NCBI RefSeq assembly: GCF_002873335.1
Contig: NZ_MCUW01000089.1
Location: forward strand, 262,551-326,301
Direction: 5' to 3'
DNA: 63,751 bases
Source: Vibrio sp. 10N.286.49.B1
GTDB taxonomy: Bacteria > Pseudomonadota > Gammaproteobacteria > Enterobacterales > Vibrionaceae
Positions 1-9,184 of this stretch are shown in pieces. The position numbers and the translations under genes are program-made. The notes beneath the pieces were generated by a model. It saw only the letters and a program-made list of their open reading frames with translations, had not been told where the DNA came from and ran no database searches. Position 1 is the first letter of the stretch. Each line of letters starts with the position of its first letter.

Positions 1-426
1 TAACTATTAACTATTAACTATCCTAAACCAACACGCCCTCCCTTTAAGCCATCTTCTTACGCAACAACTCAATAAGTCGCACCACAAAATGTTCATATCC
101 GTGGCAACAATGAGCCCATCCTGATTCGTCGCTATAAGTATGATTTAAATACGCTATAAGTGCCTTCTCACATCGTTCGCTTTCAATCACCGCTATTCAC
201 CTCGGACATTAAATGGCTATTATGGCTTTTTACTCTAAGTAAATATCGGTATCCACACTTTAAAACCGAAGTCAAGTTCCTACTGTTTTCTGCTATTTCA
301 AATTCTACTGTTATATTTCTCACACCCAAACAAGGTATGACGATTTTATGCTGCCGTCGCTTATACGCACTGAGCATACTATTTTCATTCAATGTAATTA
401 CATCGAAATAAACAAGAGTAAATAAT
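1..426. other. Left-edge region without a confident gene
   Basis: The first 21 bases are three copies of the heptamer TAACTAT, cut by the window edge. On the minus strand 190-44 there is a GTG-started 48-codon open frame ending in TAA. Its composition is protein-like, but I recognise no family, so it may be a small gene or the tail of a broken one. The rest is AT-rich and includes the leader of the barrel gene at 427. Confidence 0.4.
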
Positions 427-954
427 ATGAAAAAGACACTATTAACCATCGCACTTCTTTCCGTTTCTTCATTTAGTTTTGCCGACGATAATTCTGGATT
501 CAGAATTGGCGCTGGTGTTGCTAGCGGCTTTGAGCAGCATGATAGTAATAAAGCCATTGCCGCACCTAAAATTGAATTAGGTTATGACATGAACTCAATG
601 CTGTCATTTAACGCAGGCTATACACACCTAAGTGGCGATTCAAGTGTTGCTGGTGAAAAAAGTGAGCTGTCGGGTGGCGCATTAAACTTGGGCGTTGAAG
701 TTGGCCATACGTTTGATTTATCGAATCATAAACTTAAGCCATATGTTGGTCTTGACTATAAGTTTCAATCGGTTGAAAACAAAGTCGCAGACTTAAATGA
801 TAAAGAACGTACTCACTCGGCGGTGCCTTCACTAGGTGTACGTTGGACAGCGCCTGTCGGCTTTTATACGGATGCAAAAGTCAGTTACCACAAAGCGACT
901 GACTACGTAAAATCTGACGCCGTTGCTGGCCTCACGGTTGGCTGGAAATTTTAA
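427..954 (+). CDS. Small outer-membrane beta-barrel protein
   Basis: A 175-residue exported protein. Residues 1-19 form a signal peptide with a likely cut after SFSFA. The mature part alternates hydrophobic and polar residues with many Gly and aromatic positions, as in an 8-strand OmpA/OmpX-type barrel, and it ends in the Phe expected at the last strand (GWKF). It would sit in the outer membrane; the exact role is unknown. It is monocistronic: AT-rich sequence precedes it and a hairpin follows about 35 bases after the stop. The specific subfamily was not recognised, and the barrel call rests on pattern and length rather than a diagnostic motif. Confidence 0.75.
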   Translation: MKKTLLTIALLSVSSFSFADDNSGFRIGAGVASGFEQHDSNKAIAAPKIELGYDMNSMLSFNAGYTHLSGDSSVAGEKSELSGGALNLGVEVGHTFDLSNHKLKPYVGLDYKFQSVENKVADLNDKERTHSAVPSLGVRWTAPVGFYTDAKVSYHKATDYVKSDAVAGLTVGWKF

Positions 955-990
955 TTAGTATAGAAAATTCAGGTTCACGGATGAGCCCAC

Positions 991-1032
991 TTATATAAAA
1001 CCACTACACCGGTAGCTAGTGGCGTTATATAA
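991..1032 (+). terminator. Hairpin after the barrel gene
   Basis: Arms TTATATAA and CCACT pair with AGTGG and TTATATAA around a short loop. There is no strong T run afterwards, so it may act as a weak terminator or an mRNA 3' end stabiliser. The remainder of 955-1305 is AT-rich and shows no gene. Confidence 0.4.
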
Positions 1033-1305
1033 ATTCATAGTCAATCAATAATAAAAATTAATTATTATCATGATTAAAAGATAATTAACCGCTCGTGTTT
1101 ATCTTGATTCATCTCTCCACAACATAAAGTACACAATAGAATATACTTTATGCCTAACATCGATGGCTCTGTTATCAACATCGAAGTGGTCAAAGCACAT
1201 CACATTATTTCGTTAAGGTCATTCGCAGCAAAGCTCAATGTAGATCGTAGTTTTTCATTGCTCGTTTTGTCACAATGACGGCCTATCCACACAAAAGTAA
1301 TTGTC

Positions 1306-2082
1306 ATGATGTTCACGAAACAAGACCTTATTAATGATCTCAATACCCTTGGCATTGATAACAATGGTGTCCTACTTGTCCACTCATCAATGAAGGCTAT
1401 TGGGCCTGTTGAAGGTGGCGCAGACACCGTATTAGAAGTCTTGTCAGAGATAATGGCAGGCGGTTTACTGGTGTTACCGACGCACAGCTGGGATAAACAT
1501 AATCTTGCAAGTGGCATTTTTGACCCAGACAAAGAACCGTCTTGCGTGGGCATATTGAGTGAAGTGTTCCGACATCGAGCTGGGGTCGCTCGTTCGCTTC
1601 ATCCCACTCACTCGGTTGCCGCGTTAGGTAATGGCGCCGCGCAATTTATTTCAGGAGAAGAAAACGCCACGTCACCCTGTCCAAGAGATGGGGCATGGGG
1701 AAAGCTGTATGATACTGACGCTCAAATTCTATTTCTTGGCTGCCCGCTAACACGTAATACCTATATCCATGGTGTTGAAGAGTGGTGTGGTATCCCACAT
1801 AGAATCGATGCTAACCCAGAGGCCATCAAAATAAGAAAAGGTGAGCACATCATCAATACCGTCCTGCATCGCCACAAAAGCCCCGTGAAGAGTATCCATG
1901 AAAATTATGGCAAGCTAGAAAAGCCGTTCATCGATCTTGGAATCGGTCATTGGGGACAAGTAGGAGAAGCGAAAGTCTTTCTCGCCCAAGCAAAAGCAAT
2001 GGCTGATATCACCACTGCGTTTCTCAAGAAAAACCAAGACCTATTTATTGATGATACGCCAGTCCCTGAATCGTGGTATTAA
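1306..2082 (+). CDS. AAC(3)-family aminoglycoside N-acetyltransferase-like protein
   Basis: 258 residues, the usual length for the Antibiotic_NAT (AAC(3)) family, which transfers acetyl from acetyl-CoA to the 3-amino group of aminoglycosides or to other amines. Visible family motifs are LLVHSSMKAIG near residue 23, LVLPTHSWDKHN near 55, the LHPTHSVAALG stretch near 100 and the HGVEEW segment near 154. The start is one of two adjacent ATGs, and no strong ribosome-binding site precedes them. It stands alone between a barrel gene and an MFS transporter on the same strand, with no mobile element beside it. Many environmental members have unknown substrates, so resistance is not assured. Confidence 0.85.
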   Translation: MMFTKQDLINDLNTLGIDNNGVLLVHSSMKAIGPVEGGADTVLEVLSEIMAGGLLVLPTHSWDKHNLASGIFDPDKEPSCVGILSEVFRHRAGVARSLHPTHSVAALGNGAAQFISGEENATSPCPRDGAWGKLYDTDAQILFLGCPLTRNTYIHGVEEWCGIPHRIDANPEAIKIRKGEHIINTVLHRHKSPVKSIHENYGKLEKPFIDLGIGHWGQVGEAKVFLAQAKAMADITTAFLKKNQDLFIDDTPVPESWY

Positions 2083-2143
2083 GTACTTCAGGTATAAGAT
2101 GATGCTCTCATACATGCTGTATATAAGCATCTGTCCTCTTCAG

Positions 2144-2165
2144 TGAGTTGACTTCATTCAACTCA
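2144..2165. repeat. Perfect 8-bp-arm inverted repeat
   Basis: TGAGTTGA and TCAACTCA are separated by six bases. The repeat lies between the acetyltransferase and the MFS gene. It has no T run, so its role (weak terminator or operator) is open. Confidence 0.35.
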
Positions 2166-2351
2166 ATCTCCGCTCATGGAGGGATATACCACACTCTTAG
2201 ATGCGGTGAACCACTCGAAGTAAGGTTGAAATGCCACCCCGTTAACATGACCATTAAATAAGAAGTTCATCTTTTTTCTCAATAAAGCCATGATTTAATG
2301 AGCCAAACGGTATATACATAATGAGGTATTACTCAAAGTGCAGATAAATTC

Positions 2352-3683
2352 ATGACGCTCAAAGAAATCCTTCAAATTCGTAATGTTCGCTACTTCATCA
2401 TGTTTCGAAGCAGTTACTTTGCGCGTTTTTATTACCCTATTTTCACCCTACTCTATTTAGATTATGGCCTAACCCTTTCTCAATTCGCCATGCTTAACGT
2501 GGTTTGGGCAGCCACCATTGTGCTAGCTGAGGTTCCGTCCGGGGCATTTGCCGATACCTTAGGTCGAAAAAAACTCGTCGTATTATCTTCGATTGTCATG
2601 TTTGTTGAAATCGCCATGATCGCGGTGGTACCAACAGGGAACCCCAATTTGGTGTTCATCGTATTTTTGATCAATCGAATATTAAGCGGCCTTGCGATGG
2701 CGTTAGCGAGCGGTGCCGATGAAGCACTGGCTTACGACACGCTAAAAGAGCAAGGCAAAGAAGCGCTGTGGCCGCGAGTCCTACAAATCCAGCTTCGCAT
2801 CGCCTCAAGCATCGGTATCTTTGTCACGCTGGTCGGCGCTGCGATGTACGATGTTGACTTTATGGCTAACATTTATCATTTTCTCGGGTTAGCCAAGCCA
2901 GACAGTACGCAAGACCTAATGCGCATACCCGTTTATGCCACCCTCCTTGTCGCGATCGTTGCCATTTATTCCGCGATAAGCATGCAAGAAGAGAAAAAAA
3001 CACTACCAAGCGGCAGTAACAAACTGGCCACGACCATGGCAAGCCTTAAGCTAACGGCAAATACGGCTAAATGGGTATTTGCGACACCTTATGTGCTATT
3101 CATATTGCTCTACTACAGCCTATTTGAACATACCTCGCGAATGTTTTTAACCATGAACAGCCAATACTATCTCGCTATTGATATCCCTATTCTCTATTTC
3201 GGCTTTATTGGGGCGGGGATCAGTTTACTTAAAATAGTACTGGCCGGACAAAGCCGTCGGCTTGCGGAAAGTATGGCGCCTAAAACGTTCATTGCGGTGA
3301 TGGGTTTTGCAACCATGGCAACCTATTATTGGATCAGTTTAGGCTGGTCAGTCTATGGGGTGATACCTGCGCTGGTATTAATATTTATCATTATGACAAT
3401 GAATATTTTTATTAGTTATCATCTAAATAAAAAAACCGAGTCGCACAACAGAGCCACTGTCTTAAGCTTTAAAGGTCTAATATTTAACCTAGGATACGGC
3501 TTGATTGGTATTTTATATGCCTACTATTATAAATTGGTGTCTCAGGGTTACACCGCGCAAGAAATAGAACAAAATATCGATTTCTTAGCCTCCCTTTCTT
3601 CATTTTTCTACTACTTTACATTTTTGTTCCTTTCAATCACGGCGGTATTCTATTTTAAGGATAAAAAGAAGGCGATTTTTTAG
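2352..3683 (+). CDS. MFS transporter
   Basis: 443 residues with about 12 hydrophobic segments and the MFS loop 2-3 signature near residue 70 (GAFADTLGRKK, the usual GxxxDxxGRK form). It is an inner-membrane secondary transporter; the substrate cannot be told from sequence. Because GAFADTLGRKK follows an acidic segment (EVPSG), it resembles the small group of MFS proteins often annotated as multidrug or unknown permeases. It lies 269 bases after the AAC(3)-like gene in the same direction, so a shared resistance role is possible but unproven. It converges on the YdjM-like gene with only 30 bases between them. Confidence 0.8.
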   Translation: MTLKEILQIRNVRYFIMFRSSYFARFYYPIFTLLYLDYGLTLSQFAMLNVVWAATIVLAEVPSGAFADTLGRKKLVVLSSIVMFVEIAMIAVVPTGNPNLVFIVFLINRILSGLAMALASGADEALAYDTLKEQGKEALWPRVLQIQLRIASSIGIFVTLVGAAMYDVDFMANIYHFLGLAKPDSTQDLMRIPVYATLLVAIVAIYSAISMQEEKKTLPSGSNKLATTMASLKLTANTAKWVFATPYVLFILLYYSLFEHTSRMFLTMNSQYYLAIDIPILYFGFIGAGISLLKIVLAGQSRRLAESMAPKTFIAVMGFATMATYYWISLGWSVYGVIPALVLIFIIMTMNIFISYHLNKKTESHNRATVLSFKGLIFNLGYGLIGILYAYYYKLVSQGYTAQEIEQNIDFLASLSSFFYYFTFLFLSITAVFYFKDKKKAIF

Positions 3684-3713
3684 AGACATCAAGTACGGTC
3701 AGCAATGAATGGA

Positions 3714-4715
3714 CTAGAAATCGAAAAGCATACTAAGAAAAACATCTCTGTCCGCTGGGGAAACGTCTCGATGAGTCGTGTACTCCACGTGTGAGTCCAC
3801 CGTCGCGGAAGGCGATAACTTAATGCTCCACAGCGCTTTAAGCTGGTTAGGAACCATTGAATATCGCACATCCATAATACTCAGTTCATCGGTGGGGTCT
3901 TGCGCTAAAAATCCGTTTGAGAACCAACGGAAGCGCTCAATATCTTGGGCTTGTTGCGAATTCGGGTCAAGCCATGGGAAGTCTCGATTCACGTCCAACT
4001 TTGCGATAGATTCACCAGGGTATGTTTTCACCGAGGTGCCCACCCTCACCGCGTCAACATAATACTGCTGGTCTGTTTCATAAATCACTTTCCATACCAA
4101 AATATTAGCGAAGCTTGGTTTGGCTTCCAGCAAGATAGGCTCGTGCTGCCGTTCTTTTGCTAATTGCCAACCAGCAGCTTCAGCCCTGTCTTTTTGTATT
4201 AGCCCCAGCGTTGGATAAGTCAACGCCCAAAGAAACGCAATACGAGCAAACCAAGGGGTTCGCTTCCACGTTGCCAATACGAGCAATATGAGTATTGGAA
4301 GTGTGTATATAGGATCGATAATAGATATATTGTTCCAGGCATAACGCTCATTAGTGAACGGCCAAAACAACTGGGTACCATAAGATGTGCAGGCATCAAG
4401 CAGCGCATGAGTGCTGTAGCCTAACGCGCAATAGAGCCAACTTTGTTTGAACGAGAGTCCGCGTTTTTTTGCGAACAGTAAATGTAAAACTAACGCGCAA
4501 ATTAAACTGCCAATGGGGATAAAAAACAAAGAGTGCGTGAACTGTCGATGGAACTCCAAAAACAGCAGCGGGTCACTTGATGATTGAATGAGAACATCCA
4601 AGTCTGGCGCCATTCCAGCAAGCAGCCCCAGCAGCCCCGCCACTAGCATGTGTTGCTTTTTACTCACCGATTGGGACAACGATGCGCCCAGCACTCCCTG
4701 CGTTAATGGGTCCAT
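3714..4715 (-). CDS. YdjM-like membrane-bound metal-dependent hydrolase
   Basis: 333 residues. The N-terminal half matches the YdjM/YfhO-type DUF457 family: MDPLTQGVLGA at the start, PDLDVL near residue 42 and HRQFTHSLFF near 56, where the Asp and His residues are the presumed metal ligands. Four or five membrane segments follow up to about residue 165. The second half is soluble and less conserved, with Trp-rich segments. Family members are inner-membrane proteins of uncertain function; E. coli YdjM is LexA-regulated. No clear LexA box was seen upstream here. The ATG at 4715 fits the family N-terminus. Confidence 0.75.
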   Translation of the reverse strand: MDPLTQGVLGASLSQSVSKKQHMLVAGLLGLLAGMAPDLDVLIQSSSDPLLFLEFHRQFTHSLFFIPIGSLICALVLHLLFAKKRGLSFKQSWLYCALGYSTHALLDACTSYGTQLFWPFTNERYAWNNISIIDPIYTLPILILLVLATWKRTPWFARIAFLWALTYPTLGLIQKDRAEAAGWQLAKERQHEPILLEAKPSFANILVWKVIYETDQQYYVDAVRVGTSVKTYPGESIAKLDVNRDFPWLDPNSQQAQDIERFRWFSNGFLAQDPTDELSIMDVRYSMVPNQLKALWSIKLSPSATVDSHVEYTTHRDVSPADRDVFLSMLFDF

Positions 4716-4928
4716 AATTAACTCATTGATAGTTTTCGATTAAGTCGCTCATCATCTTAGAGTAGACCCATTTCGGTGAATTGGAATAGATTGATGGCAT
4801 AGACATTGGATACGTTGAGCAAAGTGCTTATGCGTTTAGTGCCCTCATCTTATGTGTAAAGGGACAAATATATAAAGAACGACATATATAAAGAAACAAA
4901 CGCATCAATGCGTAACCCTAGAGCGCCG

Positions 4929-6011
4929 CTACAACTGATATAACATCACCAAGCTTAACTTTTCCTGATAAGACTCGATAAGCTCTAGCTTGGTTTTCCC
5001 TTCATTGTGGTAAAACAGCGCCCCCTGATCCTTCAGGACCGGGTAAAATTCATCGATCATATCGAGGACGGCATTAACACGTTGGATTGTAATCGGCGTG
5101 CAGCTCTTACCATCAAGGTCGTCTTCAATATCTAAGACATGTGAGCGAAACATCTCTAATGTAAATAGTTTTTCTAGCGCCTCATCGCTCTCAAGCGCTG
5201 CTCGGTATTGGTCTCTTAGTCGCTCTGTAAAGTCGATGACTTCAAGACTGGCATGGTTACCTTGTAGCCAAGCCTGCTTTTCTTCTAACGCATTCATTGC
5301 GGCTTGTTTGACACGGCGAAATGCCTCTAACGATTGTCGATGCGAATGGCCCTGCTCTAATACCCATCCCGAGAAAAATCGGGTTTCAAAGCGCTCACAG
5401 AATTGGAAACGAGGATCATCCACCCCATTACTGTTCAGCTCAGTCAGTGGGTCAAAGGGATACATATAGCCAAAATCAAACAACCACAGCTGCTGGTTAT
5501 CATCACTCAATAAATTCCCAGAGCACAAATCCCACTCGAACAGTCCAATCCTTTCACACGCACTTAATGTAGAAAATAGCTGCGACAGGAGTGAAGGCGT
5601 AAGTTGTTTTATTGGTTCACCCTCAATCCAATCAGATAAAATAATACCAAGGCGATAGTCTGCATATACCGTTTCAACAATGCACTTGAACGACTCTGAC
5701 GTCTCGGGATCATCCTTAACCTTTTGAAAATCAGAACGACGTTGCACCTCATTAAGGAACGAGAACTGACCATCTAAATTTTTTACACGGGCGACTGGGC
5801 GTTTTTTCTTTAACGTGAAGTCTTTGCCATCAAGACGGATCCGATAAACCTCGGCCGTCAGCCCACTATCGAATGTTTGAATGACATAAGGAGACTGACT
5901 AGAGGTTAAGGCCAATTCCTCGGGCGATATCGGGCAATGGTTGAGGTGGCCAACAACCAGATTGTCACCGCTTTTTTCAAACTGCCACTGTGCTTGATGA
6001 CGCTTATTCAT
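4929..6011 (-). CDS. Protein-kinase-fold phosphotransferase, uncharacterised
   Basis: 360 residues with a reduced kinase/APH-like fold. FTLKKKRPVARVKN (about 76-89) could carry the ATP-binding Lys. WDLCSGNLLSDD (about 160) looks like the catalytic loop with an Asp-x4-Asn spacing, and LFDFGYMYPFDP (about 178) supplies a DFG-like metal-binding motif. It therefore probably phosphorylates a small molecule or protein in the cytoplasm. The C-terminal third is helical. It is monocistronic, with divergent genes upstream. The family was not recognised with certainty. A RIO/YihE-like or aminoglycoside-phosphotransferase-like protein is possible, and it could be read together with the nearby AAC(3)-like gene only speculatively. 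Confidence 0.55.
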   Translation of the reverse strand: MNKRHQAQWQFEKSGDNLVVGHLNHCPISPEELALTSSQSPYVIQTFDSGLTAEVYRIRLDGKDFTLKKKRPVARVKNLDGQFSFLNEVQRRSDFQKVKDDPETSESFKCIVETVYADYRLGIILSDWIEGEPIKQLTPSLLSQLFSTLSACERIGLFEWDLCSGNLLSDDNQQLWLFDFGYMYPFDPLTELNSNGVDDPRFQFCERFETRFFSGWVLEQGHSHRQSLEAFRRVKQAAMNALEEKQAWLQGNHASLEVIDFTERLRDQYRAALESDEALEKLFTLEMFRSHVLDIEDDLDGKSCTPITIQRVNAVLDMIDEFYPVLKDQGALFYHNEGKTKLELIESYQEKLSLVMLYQL

Positions 6012-6374
6012 ACCTTCAATCCCTGATGACCGTTCCGTTACAAGGACTGTACAAAAAATTCATGCATTGCATATCACCCTTACTGACATAATTTAAGGCT
6101 TAGCGTTTAGGCATATGCAGGTAAGACGGTTTGGGGCATTAACAAGTTAATGCGTGACATCGACATTGATTAAAGCGATATGTTTGAATCTTTACTCTTA
6201 ACGTTAAAAGCGTAAGACCATAATAACTATGCCACCCCTAAAGCTTCTGCCTTTAATCGTCCTAATATATTATCTGCTCCGTCATTAGTGACTTGGTTGA
6301 ATGGCATCTATCTGGCATCATGCGCCAACAAGCGCCGTGGTCAATGAACGGTACAGAGAATGCGAAGGTAGCCA
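6012..6374. other. Divergent intergenic region, no gene seen
   Basis: This 363-base spacer separates the kinase-fold gene and the dioxygenase gene, which are transcribed away from each other. It should contain both promoters. I see no strong operator, RNA structure or coding remnant in it. Confidence 0.4.
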
Positions 6375-7175
6375 GTGGTAGAAAACAGCCAACAATTAAA
6401 GAACCGTTACGACGAACAGGGCTACTTTGTTCTCAGAAGTTATTTTGATGACGCTCAGCTTTCATCGCTTAGAAAAGTGGTACTGAAATTTCATGACCGG
6501 TGGAAAGCCGACAATGAAGAATTCTATCAAGAAGAAGCATTTAACTCGTCTTTAATTACGGGAAGCGAATACTTACCCACCGGCGATAGAACGATACTTT
6601 TTGACTTCATCAGCTCAAAAAAAATGATGGACGTCGTCGATGCGGTGATCCCGGAAAACCCAGCGTTCATGAACACACAACTGTTCTTCAACCCTGTCAA
6701 TCCGCAACAAAAAGACTTCTGGCATCGTGACTGTCAATATGACTATGACGTTGAAGACCAAATGAGAGTCATACTAGAGACGCAAGTATTACACCTTCGC
6801 GTCCCCTTATTTGATGAACCCGGAATGGAAATCATACCCGGGACGCATAAGCGATGGGACAACGAAGAAGAGTACAACGTTCGCCAAGAAGTGAATGGCA
6901 AAGTGAGCAGTGATAGCCTCTCTGGTGGCAAGCAGATTGCATTAGCAGCGGGCGACTTGTTAGTGTTTTCAGCGGATATGATTCACCGAGGACGGTACGG
7001 ATTAGATCGTTTGGCTTTGGATATTTTGATTTTTGATTCTGCGTCTGACTATGTCGACTACGTCGATGACGATTGCTTACCTACTTCGTCAATACTCAGC
7101 AATATCGCCAATCCAAGGCTATTTATGAATACACTGCATCTCAAGTCGAGGTGTCATGAACATGAACAACGTTAG
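6375..7175 (+). CDS. Phytanoyl-CoA dioxygenase (PhyH) family protein
   Basis: 266 residues, typical for Fe(II)/2-oxoglutarate dioxygenases of the PhyH family, which hydroxylate lipids, amino acids or secondary metabolites. The N-terminus (YDEQGYFVLRSYF) is the standard family opening. The iron triad is visible: FWHRD near residue 117 supplies the HxD, and MIHRGRYG near 203 supplies the distal His plus the Arg that binds 2-oxoglutarate. MEIIPGTHKRW near 153 is the usual strand before it. The start is GTG, followed by a second GTA codon, and no better ATG lies near. It is an orphan gene whose substrate cannot be inferred from its neighbours. Confidence 0.82.
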   Translation: MVENSQQLKNRYDEQGYFVLRSYFDDAQLSSLRKVVLKFHDRWKADNEEFYQEEAFNSSLITGSEYLPTGDRTILFDFISSKKMMDVVDAVIPENPAFMNTQLFFNPVNPQQKDFWHRDCQYDYDVEDQMRVILETQVLHLRVPLFDEPGMEIIPGTHKRWDNEEEYNVRQEVNGKVSSDSLSGGKQIALAAGDLLVFSADMIHRGRYGLDRLALDILIFDSASDYVDYVDDDCLPTSSILSNIANPRLFMNTLHLKSRCHEHEQR

Positions 7176-7391
7176 ACAGTATTAAGCGACACGTGTGACG
7201 ACATAAATCAATTCAAACACAATCATAAAATTGGCCGCTTTATATTTCTATGTAGGGTGGCCATTCGCAGCTAAATTGAAATATGTATTGATGATTATCG
7301 ATAAATCCTGCTAATTTAATAGACCACTAACATTACAGCGGCGTATCGGTTGTAATTGTTTTTAAATTGTTATCACACGGATGTTCTACCC

Positions 7392-8330
7392 ATGCTCGCA
7401 AAAATTATTACCCTATTCCCACTTTGGGCAATCCTTTGCTCAATCATTGCCTTCTTTATCCCTGCACCTTTTGCGTCTCAGAGTTCGTTAATCGTGCCTT
7501 TGTTGACCGTCATTATGTTGGCTATGGGGCTAACCTTACAGCCAGCCGACTTCTTAAAGGCGATTAAAAATAAAAAAGCGGTCGGCTTGGGTCTAGTGTT
7601 GCAATTTACTGTCATGCCGACAGCAGCATTACTGATTAGCATGATGCTAAACTTCTCTCCGGAATTAACACTCGGCATGGTCTTGGTGGGTACGGTTGCA
7701 GGTGGCACCTCTTCAAATGTGATGTGCTATTTAGCAAAAGGCGACGTCGCTCTTTCTATTACCATGACGGCACTGTCCACATTCTTAGGGGTAATCTTAA
7801 CGCCGTTCATTATTGAATTGATTATGGGTCAGAGTGTGGATATTCCAGTCCTCGGAATGATTCAAAGCCTCTTTAAGATTGTGTTCTTACCTGTGTCGAT
7901 TGGTGTTTTGTGTAATGTCTTTTTCCATAAAGTGGTAAGTAAGGTTGAGCCGTTGCTACCGCTGATTTCTATGATTGCGATTGTTCTAATTGTTGCCATT
8001 GTGGTTGCCCTAACGGGAAGTAAATTAGCGGCGGTAGGACCTATCGTCATGCTCGCAGTCATTCTACATAATGGCTTTGGTCTGACGGCCGGTTACTTTA
8101 TTTCTAAGGCTATGGGGTTTGAAGAGAAGGTGTGTCGCACCATCGCATTTGAAGTGGGTTTGCAGAATTCAGGCTTAGCAACCGCGTTAGCGTTAAAGTT
8201 CTTTACTCCTGCATCAGCGGTGGCGGGTTCACTGTTTTCCGTTTGGCACAATATATCGGGCTCTATCGTCGCGGGATACTTTTCAAAGAGATCGCCTAAA
8301 GAGCCTGATCCATTGAAAGTCAGTGATTAA
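7392..8330 (+). CDS. Bile acid:sodium symporter (BASS) family transporter
   Basis: 312 residues with about ten membrane segments. The two conserved Na+-site regions of the family are visible: GGTSSNVMCYLAKGD around residue 107 and EVGLQNSGLATAL around residue 256. BASS proteins import organic anions (bile acids, pyruvate, pantoate and others) with Na+; the substrate here is not known. A TTG-initiated extension back to 7356 is possible, but its first dozen residues are polar and atypical, so the ATG at 7392 is preferred. The gene is monocistronic and converges on the HAD gene across a hairpin. Confidence 0.82.
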   Translation: MLAKIITLFPLWAILCSIIAFFIPAPFASQSSLIVPLLTVIMLAMGLTLQPADFLKAIKNKKAVGLGLVLQFTVMPTAALLISMMLNFSPELTLGMVLVGTVAGGTSSNVMCYLAKGDVALSITMTALSTFLGVILTPFIIELIMGQSVDIPVLGMIQSLFKIVFLPVSIGVLCNVFFHKVVSKVEPLLPLISMIAIVLIVAIVVALTGSKLAAVGPIVMLAVILHNGFGLTAGYFISKAMGFEEKVCRTIAFEVGLQNSGLATALALKFFTPASAVAGSLFSVWHNISGSIVAGYFSKRSPKEPDPLKVSD

Positions 8331-8359
8331 ATCACGTTAATTTAGTTATCAGCGCGTAT

Positions 8360-8388
8360 TATCAAGCTCCTTTTTCAAGGGGCTGATA
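8360..8388. terminator. Hairpin between convergent genes
   Basis: A stem with one bulged A pairs TATCAAGCTCCTT with AAGGGGCTGATA. It sits between the BASS gene and the HAD gene, which converge. It has no long T run, so it may be a bidirectional but weak terminator. Confidence 0.35.
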
Positions 8389-8450
8389 GCGCCTTGTAGT
8401 AATGTGAAATATGCCAAAACTGGTTATTCGTGACTAGAAGTCGAACATAA

Positions 8451-9128
8451 TCAGTCATTGGCATTAGAATCATAAGTAAGTTTCCAGCTTTGTTTACTCA
8501 CTCTATCCACTGAGAGATGGCGGTAATTGTCAGCTCCAAAGTCTACACTCAGTGCAGATAAAGTAGCATGGCTTAAGATACCAAAAACGCTCGCACCTGC
8601 ACTCTTTGCCGATGTCACACCAGCGATAGCATCTTCAAATACAATGCACTTATCAGGCTTAACACCCAATTTTTTTGCACCTAACAAGTAAGGCTCTGGA
8701 GCAGGCTTTCCGCACGTGACGTCTTCAAATGTAACGAAAACGTTAGGAATCGGAATACCACCAGTCTTCATTCTCGCTTGAGCAACATCGATATTGCATG
8801 ATGTCACTATACCCCACGGGATTTGATTTTGGTCTAGGGTCGCCAAGAACTCGAGAGCACCCTCAATGGCTACGACCCCGTTGGTATCATTAGCTTCTTG
8901 GTCTTTTAACCATTCAATCTCTTTTTCAATCGTGGATAATGACTGATTGCGAAGCAGATCTCTTACACATCCGTCAGCGGTCCTTCCGTGAATAACACTC
9001 AACACATACTCTACGTCCAATTGATATTTCGATGCCACTTGGCCCCACGCTCGATTAACGGACTCTATCGAGCTTACCAATGTTCCATCAAGATCGAATA
9101 AACAACCCGCAAAATTTAGTTCTGTCAT
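8451..9128 (-). CDS. HAD-superfamily sugar-phosphate phosphatase
   Basis: 225 residues, subfamily I HAD with a helical cap. Motif I is LFDLDGTLV (about residue 11), motif II is the Thr/Ser in GIVTSC (about 108), motif III is CGKPAPEPYLLGAKKLG (about 145) with the catalytic Lys, and motif IV is VFEDAIAG (about 165). This pattern is that of YfbT/YniC-type sugar phosphatases or beta-phosphoglucomutase relatives. A clear GGGGAG site lies six bases before the ATG. It follows the SorC-type regulator by 56 bases on the same strand, so it is probably co-transcribed. It likely dephosphorylates an intermediate of the divergent PTS pathway, preventing sugar-phosphate stress. Confidence 0.85.
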   Translation of the reverse strand: MTELNFAGCLFDLDGTLVSSIESVNRAWGQVASKYQLDVEYVLSVIHGRTADGCVRDLLRNQSLSTIEKEIEWLKDQEANDTNGVVAIEGALEFLATLDQNQIPWGIVTSCNIDVAQARMKTGGIPIPNVFVTFEDVTCGKPAPEPYLLGAKKLGVKPDKCIVFEDAIAGVTSAKSAGASVFGILSHATLSALSVDFGADNYRHLSVDRVSKQSWKLTYDSNAND

Positions 9129-9184
9129 AAAAGGCTCCCCTAAGCCAACGTCGGTACGTATGTTGACAATGATTATTTCCGGAT

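Noticed and set aside
183..557. Minus-strand frame of 124 codons overlapping the barrel gene start
   Set aside because: It overlaps the signal peptide region of a convincing outer-membrane gene on the other strand and has no recognisable domain.
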